From contig JAGCNA010000068.1 of the NCBI GenBank assembly GCA_017646185.1, positions 1 through 12,177 of the forward strand: a DNA stretch of 12,177 nucleotides, given 5' to 3'. Shown here piece by piece: positions 7,322 through 12,177 of the stretch. The first letter of the stretch is position 1. Each line of letters begins with the position of its first letter. The DNA comes from Clostridia bacterium. GTDB taxonomy: Bacteria > Bacillota > Clostridia > Oscillospirales > CAG-382. Under the pieces are notes generated by a model. The model made no database searches. It saw only the letters and a list, made by a program, of their open reading frames with translations, and had not been told where the DNA came from. The position numbers were made by a program, and so were the translations under genes.

Positions 7322-8155
7322 ATGTCTAATTACAACAGTATCGAAAAGGTAATTTCCGCAGAAATAATGCGTACAAACGAGGATAACCTCCTTGCGAACC
7401 GTATATGCAACACTTCCTTTGTGGGAGATATTAAAAACCGCGGCGACAGCGTAACCTTCGTAGGTCTTAACGACCCTACCGTATATGATTACGAAGGCAC
7501 CGTAACCTACGAGGATATTCAGGATTCCGCAACCGTTCTGAGAATTGATCAGGACAAGGCGTTTTCCTTTAAGGTGGCAGACCTTGAAGCTTTGAGAAGC
7601 TCTCTCGGTCTTAAGGATTCTCAGGCAAAGCGTGCTTCCTATAATCTTAAGAAGGAGGTTGACGCATACGTTTTCGGTCTTTACGAGCAGGCAGACAATT
7701 ATTTTGATGATGCCAAGTCCGTTACCCCCGCAAACGTGCTTCAGCTGATCGGCGAGGTTAAGGAAATTCTGGAAACAAAGAACGTGCAGGACGGCAGAAT
7801 CTGGATCGTGGTGCCTCCCTTCGTTAAGACCAAGCTTATGCTTGCGGGAATCAAATTCCAGATAAACAACGGTGTTAACGGCAGCGGCACTATCGGTTTT
7901 ACCGATGAGCTTGGCTGTGATCTTTACGTTTCCAACCAGCTTGCCGCTGATGACAACGGCACCGTGCATCTGATGGCAGGTTCTTATTCCGCTATCGCAT
8001 ACGCAGAGCAGGTGCTGGATATCCAGTATATCGACAGACTGGAAAATTCCTTTGATTCCGCTGTGCGCGGCAGAATCGTGTTCGGTGCAAAGGTTATCAA
8101 GCCCGAAGAGCTGGTAGACGTACCCGTAACCGACGGCGGCAACGCGATTGCCTGA
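7322..8155 (+). CDS. Major capsid protein (HK97 fold, P22-coat-like family)
   Basis: The 277-residue protein builds the icosahedral shell. Visible family features are GDIKNRGDSVTF (35-46), a DPTVYDYEG segment (51-59), the LRIDQDKAFSFKVADLE stretch (73-89) and a long helix with SQAKRASYNLKKEVDAYVF (100-118), corresponding to the N-arm/E-loop and spine helix of coat proteins of this kind. A QYIDRLENSFDSAVRGRIVFGAKVI-type C-terminal region supports the call. No prohead-protease signature is fused. AAAAGGAG at 7304-7311 lies 10 bp before the ATG. A decoy ATG at 7315 opens only four codons in another frame. A strong hairpin follows the gene, consistent with a separate, abundant mcp message. Confidence 0.92.
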   Translation: MSNYNSIEKVISAEIMRTNEDNLLANRICNTSFVGDIKNRGDSVTFVGLNDPTVYDYEGTVTYEDIQDSATVLRIDQDKAFSFKVADLEALRSSLGLKDSQAKRASYNLKKEVDAYVFGLYEQADNYFDDAKSVTPANVLQLIGEVKEILETKNVQDGRIWIVVPPFVKTKLMLAGIKFQINNGVNGSGTIGFTDELGCDLYVSNQLAADDNGTVHLMAGSYSAIAYAEQVLDIQYIDRLENSFDSAVRGRIVFGAKVIKPEELVDVPVTDGGNAIA

Positions 8156-8165
8156 TCTTTATACA

Positions 8166-8198
8166 AAAGGAGCGTGTCCCAAAAAGACACGCTCCTTT
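8166..8198 (+). terminator. 13-bp perfect hairpin after the major capsid gene
   Basis: AAAGGAGCGTGTC (8166-8178) pairs perfectly with GACACGCTCCTTT (8186-8198) across a 7-nt loop, CCAAAAA. It fills most of the 57-bp gap between the capsid and connector genes. The only T-run is the three T ending the stem, so it is probably a partial terminator or an mRNA-stabilising end that lifts capsid expression over downstream genes, comparable in position to the T7 terminator after gene 10. Confidence 0.7.
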
Positions 8199-8212
8199 AA
8201 CGAGGTGAAGTT

Positions 8213-8596
8213 ATGACAGGAGAAAAACTTTTTGAAATTGCCCTTGATCTTTTGGATTTGCGTAAAACAAACGGCGAATTGCCGGATAATTGCAAGGATA
8301 TGAGAACAAAGGCTTTGAATATTATAAACATCTGTCTTGCGGAATGTGCGCCGCTAAACGACCTGCTTGAAAACCGAAAAAACAAAAATGCGCCCGTTAT
8401 AGGCGAGCTGAGCGATATAATCGAATATAACCAAACCTTGGCGGTATCCGTACTGCCTTTCGGAGTGGCGGCGTATCTTTGCTGTGATGAGGACCCTGCG
8501 TTATCTCAACTTATGGAAAACAGATACCGCAATGCTTACCGAAATATGCAAAGAGCTAGCAAGGCAAAAATTCATCCCGTAACCGAGGTGTACTGA
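8213..8596 (+). CDS. Head-tail connector / adaptor protein
   Basis: A 127-residue helical protein directly after the capsid gene, where adaptor proteins (gp6- or P22 gp4-like) that bind under the portal are encoded. Supporting features are a helix pair at the N terminus and the stretch QTLAVSVLPFGVAAYLCCDEDPALSQLMENRYRNAYRN; the LPFGVAAYL...DEDP...RY order is what I know from connector proteins of Firmicutes phages with this head type. The GAGGTGA site at 8202-8208 sets the start. Its TGA shares one base with the next ATG (TGATG). The assignment rests on position plus this motif; the exact structural subfamily is uncertain. Confidence 0.72.
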   Translation: MTGEKLFEIALDLLDLRKTNGELPDNCKDMRTKALNIINICLAECAPLNDLLENRKNKNAPVIGELSDIIEYNQTLAVSVLPFGVAAYLCCDEDPALSQLMENRYRNAYRNMQRASKAKIHPVTEVY

Positions 8597-10320
8597 TGGC
8601 AAACGGACTTTTGACTATAAATAAATTCGGAGGTCTTGACGAAAGAAACGGTTTTTCCCACAATCCCTCTCTTTCGCCGGATATGAATAATTTTAAGGTA
8701 TGTGAGGACGGAAGCCTTAAAAAGCGGTGCGGAAGCAAGCTTTCCAACAGTAGTTTTAACGGAAGCGTTTACCGTATGTGGCGGGGATACGTAAACGGTA
8801 TACTTCATTTTATAGTGTGCGCCGGAACGAGAATATACAAATACGATTTTGAAACAGATTCGTTCGTTACCATAAACATTACCGCAGGTAAGTGCCACCA
8901 CATTTTCGGGTTTGGTAACGCAGTATATTTTTTGTGTAATTCCGGTTACTTTAAGTACGAAAACAATATTTTTAATTTGGTTTCACCCTATATTCCCTTG
9001 GTGGCGGTTTCGTGTAATCCCGACGGAAGCGGAACGCTTTTTGAAAAGGTGAATATGCTTACCGGCAAAAAGCGTATGCAATTTTCCGCAGACGGTACGT
9101 CAACCGTATATACTCTGGGAGAAAAGGATATAGATTCGGTTTTGTGGGTAAAGACAGACGGAAACGAAACCGAAGGCTGGACGGCAGATACACAAAACGG
9201 CACCGTTTCTTTCACCCAGGGAAGTATTCCTAAAAAGGGACTTAATAACCTTGAAATATGCTGGGAAAAGGCATCTACCGCAAAGGCAAAAACCATTACA
9301 AGCTGTACCGACGGTATGAATTTCGGCGGTAACACGGACACAAGAGTATTTCTTTACGGTAATCCCGATTACCCCAATTACCGTTTTTATTCCGAGCTGG
9401 CAAACGGGCTTCCCAGCGCAGAATATTTCCCCGAAACCAATTACACGGTAATAGGCGCATCTACCATAACCGATATGGTTCAGCAATATGACCGACAGCT
9501 CATTTTCACCGAAGACAGAGCATATTATTCTTACTGCGAACTGCGAACCGACGCTTTGGGAAATTACTACCCCTCATTCCCCGTTTACAACCTTAATTTT
9601 GAAAAAGGAAACCTTATTAAGGGAAGCTCTGCGGTGATAGACAATACTCCCGTTACCCTTTCCGATGACGGACTTAACCGTTGGATATCCACCACGGTGC
9701 AGGACGAAAGAAACGCAGTATGCTTTTCCGGACCTATAAGCGAAACCGTAAAACGTATACTTGAAACCGGCAACGCCGACAACTGCTGTATTTATGACAG
9801 ACAGTCTACGGGAGAATTATATTTTTCCACGCCCTACGGGCTTTACATATATAATTACAAAACACAGGTTTGGTACAGATATGACGGTATAGACGCAATA
9901 CAGTTTTGCGAAATACCGGGAAGACTGTACTGGCTTAACAAAGAAGGCAAACTGCACTATTTTTCGGAGGAGCTTACCCAAGACGAAAGCGGTGCTATTA
10001 CCGCCTACTGGTGCACACCCGTAACGAATTTCGGAGCAAAGGGAAATAAATTTGATCTTTTATCCGTAATTATTGATGCGGATAACGAAAACGGCACCGA
10101 CATTACCGTAACGGCAAACCCCAACGAGATCGGTCAGATAATGAATTCCCAGACGGTGAGCGTGGACAGAAACAACAGCCTTTTGCGGAGATTTTTCTTC
10201 AGGACAGAAATAAAAAGAGTAGCAGCCGCAAAGATAATTGTATCTTCTACCCACGAAACCCGCAAAGCAGATATAAAGAGCATTACCTTTAAGATAAAAA
10301 ACAAGGAGGTGGAAAGATGA
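8596..10320 (+). CDS. Tail hub/nozzle-like protein (P22 gp10 / T7 gp12 type)
   Basis: This 574-residue protein is mostly beta strands rich in Tyr, Asn and Gly. It opens with a characteristic block, NKFGGLDERN (9-18) ... NNFKVCEDGSLKKRCGSK (31-48), the GG-L-x-R...N-F-x-V...G-x-L-x-x-R-x-G pattern seen in short-tail hub proteins. Later segments parallel the P22 gp10 order as I recall it: a strand set with an acidic AEYFPET, YDRQLIFTEDRAYYSY, a TPVTLSDDGLNRWIS block, then YGLYIYNYKTQVWYRYDG and a final basic beta segment (RRFFFRTEIKRVA). Such proteins sit below the portal and adaptor and form the short tail. It directly follows the connector gene. The P22 parallel is inference from pattern, not an alignment; a generic minor structural protein is the alternative. 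Confidence 0.62.
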   Translation: MANGLLTINKFGGLDERNGFSHNPSLSPDMNNFKVCEDGSLKKRCGSKLSNSSFNGSVYRMWRGYVNGILHFIVCAGTRIYKYDFETDSFVTINITAGKCHHIFGFGNAVYFLCNSGYFKYENNIFNLVSPYIPLVAVSCNPDGSGTLFEKVNMLTGKKRMQFSADGTSTVYTLGEKDIDSVLWVKTDGNETEGWTADTQNGTVSFTQGSIPKKGLNNLEICWEKASTAKAKTITSCTDGMNFGGNTDTRVFLYGNPDYPNYRFYSELANGLPSAEYFPETNYTVIGASTITDMVQQYDRQLIFTEDRAYYSYCELRTDALGNYYPSFPVYNLNFEKGNLIKGSSAVIDNTPVTLSDDGLNRWISTTVQDERNAVCFSGPISETVKRILETGNADNCCIYDRQSTGELYFSTPYGLYIYNYKTQVWYRYDGIDAIQFCEIPGRLYWLNKEGKLHYFSEELTQDESGAITAYWCTPVTNFGAKGNKFDLLSVIIDADNENGTDITVTANPNEIGQIMNSQTVSVDRNNSLLRRFFFRTEIKRVAAAKIIVSSTHETRKADIKSITFKIKNKEVER

Positions 10321-11351
10321 ACTACAGCGAGCTTGTAGAACAAACAAAAAAAGAACTGGAAAAGAGCTACGGCACCTCCGCAGCCCTTACACAGCTTTAT
10401 AACAATGCAAAAGCAAACTATGAAAAACAGCACAAGGAATCTGTTGAAAGCTTAAACAAGGATTACGAGGAAAAGAAAAACCAAGCGGCGGCACAGAAGC
10501 TTACAGACGAAAAAAACACGGGAGAATTTCTTGCTTCCAGAGGTCTTTCCTTTTCGGGAGAAAGTGCGCAGGCAAGGCTTAATTCGGATATTAGCTTTAA
10601 CAACACCCTGTCTTCCCTTGCAAAACAGCATAGCGAAGGGCTTTCCCAGCTTAATAAAAGCAAAAACGAATACTTTGGAAAGCTTGATGCCGATTACGCC
10701 AAGGACAGCATAACCGCAAGGAAGGAGCTGCAGAAGCTGGCGCAGGAAATGGCAGACAACAAAATTAAATACGGTGACGTAACCTTGGGCGGCGACGCCC
10801 TGGGCACGGATGACGGCGATACAGACGGCGACGGAATTGTATTCACCCCCAACATGAGCGCATACCAGCTTGCGTCTGCAATTGTAAAGCGTTACGGTTC
10901 CGGCGGAAAGATAAGCAAGGCGGAGCATAATCTTAATATCCGAAACTATCTTGAAAAGCTTACTTCCAGATATAATCTTACCGATGAATGTATGGATAAA
11001 GTAATTTTCGTGCTTGACGCTTTGGGATATACGGCTATGAGCGAAACGGGAACAAAGACGGCAACCATTGTAAACCAAGCGGAATTGTACCACGATAAAG
11101 CCTACAGCAGAGCAAAAAGTCTGGCAAAGATTTTGTTTACCGATTACGATGACCGCAATGAATATGCGGAAAAGCATGCGTATATGGAAAAGATGGACTA
11201 CGTATATACCCGATGCGAAACTATGGACCAGTTTTACGAAGCCTGCTTAATGCTTGGGCTTAACAACGAAAAGACCGAGGAGTATCTGGATATCGTAGCC
11301 GCCAGAAGAAACACGGAAAACGAAATCAAGCTTGGTCAGAATAAATCTTAA
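10317..11351 (+). CDS. Coiled-coil virion protein, possible internal/ejection protein
   Basis: A 344-residue protein I cannot assign to a named family. Residues 1-150 are strongly helical and charged (KANYEKQHKESVESLNKDYE, QEMADNKIKYG) and contain LASRGLSFSGESAQARL (72-88), a RG-L-S-x-S motif seen in structural proteins of other Firmicutes phages. An acidic linker follows with DDGDTDGDG at 165-173, resembling a calcium-binding loop. The rest is a helical C-terminal domain with several Tyr- and Asp-rich segments. A strong AAGGAGGT site at 10303-10310 and an ATGA overlap with the hub gene show that it belongs to the virion operon. In short-tailed phages this slot often encodes proteins ejected with DNA, hence the tentative role. 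Confidence 0.5.
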   Translation: MNYSELVEQTKKELEKSYGTSAALTQLYNNAKANYEKQHKESVESLNKDYEEKKNQAAAQKLTDEKNTGEFLASRGLSFSGESAQARLNSDISFNNTLSSLAKQHSEGLSQLNKSKNEYFGKLDADYAKDSITARKELQKLAQEMADNKIKYGDVTLGGDALGTDDGDTDGDGIVFTPNMSAYQLASAIVKRYGSGGKISKAEHNLNIRNYLEKLTSRYNLTDECMDKVIFVLDALGYTAMSETGTKTATIVNQAELYHDKAYSRAKSLAKILFTDYDDRNEYAEKHAYMEKMDYVYTRCETMDQFYEACLMLGLNNEKTEEYLDIVAARRNTENEIKLGQNKS

Positions 11352-11365
11352 AAGGAGTTAACACT

Positions 11366-11701
11366 ATGGATTACACCGAATACATTTCCGCAGAGCTATA
11401 CGTACTTATTCCCATACTGTACGTGTTGGGTGCGGTAATAAAAAACAGCCGTATAAAGGATTGGAAGATACCCTTTATTTTGGGCGGTGCGGGAATTTTG
11501 CTTGCAGGGCTGTGGATATTTTCAGCAAACACCATTACGGGTACGCAGCAGGTACTTTCTATGATATTCGCCAGTATCACTCAGGGAGTGCTGTGCGCCG
11601 CCGCAAGCGTATATACCGATAATCTTTACAGACAGCTAAAGGAGAAAAACCGTGAGCAGACTGATACCCCTGCTGACAAATCTGACACAGCGGTTGGCTG
11701 A
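11366..11701 (+). CDS. Phage holin, Hol44 (Phage_holin_5_2) type
   Basis: Holins form the membrane lesion that times lysis. The 111-residue protein has three hydrophobic segments (about residues 10-24, 35-53 and 62-82), an N-terminal short acidic head and a hydrophilic, charged tail (LYRQLKEKNREQTD). LIPILYVLGAVIK followed by DWKIPFILGGAGILLAGLW and ITQGVLCAAASVYTDNLYRQ match the pattern I know for the Hol44/superfamily V holins of Firmicutes phages. AAAGGAG at 11351-11357 precedes the ATG by 8 bp. The 3' end overlaps a mini-gene in another frame. No endolysin is present in the window, which is unusual because holin and endolysin are normally adjacent. Confidence 0.83.
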   Translation: MDYTEYISAELYVLIPILYVLGAVIKNSRIKDWKIPFILGGAGILLAGLWIFSANTITGTQQVLSMIFASITQGVLCAAASVYTDNLYRQLKEKNREQTDTPADKSDTAVG

Positions 11702-11741
11702 TCTGTTTGACGCTATTGCATATCTGATTTACGAGATCTGA
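11652..11741 (+). CDS. Hidden 29-codon amphipathic mini-gene overlapping the holin end
   Basis: A GTG at 11652 lies 7 bp after a strong AAAGGAG (11638-11644) and opens a 29-codon frame ending in TGA at 11739-11741. The predicted peptide is rich in Leu and Ile with regularly spaced charged or polar residues (LIPLLTNLTQRLADLFDAIA, then YLIYEI), so it could form an amphipathic membrane helix. It overlaps the holin by 50 bp and stops 2 bp before the next ATG (TGATAATG), whose own ribosome site is poor. It may be a small lysis or membrane peptide, or mainly a device that couples translation of the following gene. No family recognised. Confidence 0.5.
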   Translation: MSRLIPLLTNLTQRLADLFDAIAYLIYEI

Positions 11742-11743
11742 TA

Positions 11744-12067
11744 ATGTTTGAAAGCCTTGCAGAAGCTCTGATGGCGTTTTTATCTGCCGGTGGGTTCGTG
11801 TCTGTCTTTGTGTGTTCCTTTTTGAAAAGGGCGTTAAACAAGGCGAGAGAGGATGCTGAACGGCGAAAAGCAGAACGCAACAAGCAAGAGCTGCTCAGAC
11901 TGGAAGGAGAAGAAAAAATAGCGTCGCTTGTGCTTATACTGGCGAGATATACAAGAGGTAAATGCGAGGAAAATGAGCTTGAAAAAGCAGAGGAAGACTA
12001 CCTCGCCTATACCGAAAAAGCGAAAGCGGAAAAAAGAAGAATAATTTCCGATACGTTAACGCAATAA
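11744..12067 (+). CDS. Membrane-anchored charged coiled-coil protein, unknown function
   Basis: A 107-residue protein with one hydrophobic segment (about residues 8-27, ALMAFLSAGGFVSVFVCSFL) followed by a long, very charged helix (NKAREDAERRKAERNKQE, then EEKIASLVLILARY and a Glu/Lys-rich tail). The likely topology is an N-terminal anchor with a cytoplasmic coiled coil. It is the last gene of the phage operon, behind holin and mini-gene, so a role in lysis (accessory or anti-holin) is plausible but unproven. The ATG lacks a clear ribosome site (only GAG at 11733-11735), pointing to re-initiation after the mini-gene. A palindromic terminator follows 30 bp later. I do not recognise a named family. 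Confidence 0.72.
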   Translation: MFESLAEALMAFLSAGGFVSVFVCSFLKRALNKAREDAERRKAERNKQELLRLEGEEKIASLVLILARYTRGKCEENELEKAEEDYLAYTEKAKAEKRRIISDTLTQ

Positions 12068-12097
12068 AATTTACCGCAAAAATTCACCCGAAGAACA

Positions 12098-12129
12098 AAA
12101 CACCCCAAGGAGCGCTCCTTGGGGTGTTT
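12098..12129. terminator. Perfect 32-bp palindromic, bidirectional-type terminator
   Basis: Bases 12098-12113 are the exact reverse complement of 12114-12129, a perfect palindrome flanked by A/T-rich ends (AAA...TTT) with a GC-rich stem (CACCCCAAGGAGC). It lies 30 bp after the last phage gene. Its symmetry suits termination from both sides. It shares the AAGGAGCG/CGCTCCTT core with the hairpin after the capsid gene. Confidence 0.8.
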
Positions 12130-12146
12130 ACTGTATTGGTTTTAAA

Positions 12147-12176
12147 TTATTTCAAAACGGAAACTGCGTCGCTTAT
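12147..12176 (-). CDS. Possible C-terminal end of a converging minus-strand gene (partial)
   Basis: Reading the minus strand from the right edge, one frame gives ISDAVSVLK followed by TAA (12149-12147). The codons (GAC GCA GTT TCC GTT TTG AAA) match the usage of the neighbouring genes, and a symmetric terminator lies 17 bp beyond the stop, which fits convergent transcription. With only nine residues visible, this is a suggestion and no product can be named. Confidence 0.3.
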   Translation of the reverse strand: MSDAVSVLK

Positions 12177-12177
12177 G

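Larger units (their letters stand above)
3578..12129 (+). mobile_element. Phage-derived virion and packaging module, probably short-tailed; ends not resolved
   Basis: Eleven consecutive + strand genes follow the order terminase small, terminase large, portal, scaffold, major capsid, connector, hub, coiled-coil virion protein, holin, mini-gene, membrane protein. Order and sizes fit a head-packaging-tail-lysis block of a temperate Firmicutes phage with a short tail. The left limit is set by the terS start; the right by a palindromic terminator. No integrase, repressor, replication gene, tape measure, tail fibre or endolysin is visible, and I found no attachment-site repeat linking the ends. All frames look intact. 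By eye, codon choice resembles lepA and hemW, suggesting long residence or a well-adapted phage. Confidence 0.75.

Noticed and set aside
7315..7329. ATG at 7315 as an earlier capsid start
   Set aside because: It is in a different frame and stops after four codons; it is also too close to the GGAG. The ATG at 7322 gives the capsid protein.
6665..7969. A 434-codon open frame on the minus strand across the portal end, scaffold and capsid genes
   Set aside because: It is antisense to three well-supported genes, has no ribosome site, low-complexity Val/Cys/Phe/His-rich composition and no recognisable domain. It arises from codon bias of the genes opposite.
12098..12129. Palindrome considered as an attachment site or operator
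   Set aside because: No second copy is found near gtrA or hemW, and its place after the last gene with AAA/TTT flanks fits a terminator better.
1..12177. CRISPR array, tRNA, rRNA or insertion sequence
   Set aside because: I saw no spaced direct repeats, no tRNA-like cloverleaf, no rRNA sequence and no transposase or terminal inverted repeats.

Overview
The window reads as chromosomal DNA of an uncultured, probably Gram-positive Clostridia-type bacterium. Support comes from the lepA-hemW gene pair typical of Firmicutes, strong AAGGAG-type ribosome binding sites, frequent ATA (Ile) and CTT (Leu) codons, and an intermediate base composition. No marker gives a species. Every confident gene lies on the + strand.

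Region 1 (1-2979) is host housekeeping. It holds the last 42 codons of an unidentified gene, then complete lepA (back-translocating elongation factor 4), then hemW (radical-SAM heme chaperone-like) overlapping lepA by 8 bp. An imperfect hairpin follows hemW. The hrcA-grpE-dnaK genes that often follow this pair in Firmicutes are not here.

Region 2 (2980-3581) is a junction. An extended -10 promoter (TGTTATAAT) and a foldable leader precede a small four-helix GtrA-family membrane protein. The gtrA stop overlaps the start of the first phage gene in an ATGA.

Region 3 (3578-12067) is a compact, intact-looking phage virion module: small terminase, large terminase, portal, scaffold, major capsid protein, head-tail connector, a large hub/nozzle-like protein, a coiled-coil probable ejection protein, a Hol44-type holin, an untracked 29-codon mini-gene, and a small membrane-anchored charged protein. 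The gene set (P22-like packaging and head genes, one large hub protein directly after the connector, no tape measure, no major tail protein, no sheath) suggests a short-tailed, podovirus-like particle. The genes are tightly packed with ATGA/TGATG junctions and good ribosome sites, and I see no frameshifts. The window has no integrase, repressor, replication gene, endolysin or tail fibre. It could be one arm of a prophage continuing to the right, a remnant, or a domesticated particle-forming (gene-transfer-agent-like) locus; the window cannot decide.

Three perfect or near-perfect hairpins punctuate the module: a terminator-like hairpin inside the first 20 codons of the small terminase gene, a 13-bp stem right after the major capsid gene, and a perfect 32-bp palindrome at the end of the operon. 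The last may be shared with a converging minus-strand gene at the right edge. The most interesting points are the terminator inside terS coding sequence just downstream of gtrA, the hidden mini-gene with a near-ideal ribosome site beside the holin, and the stripped-down short-tailed particle module abutting housekeeping genes.
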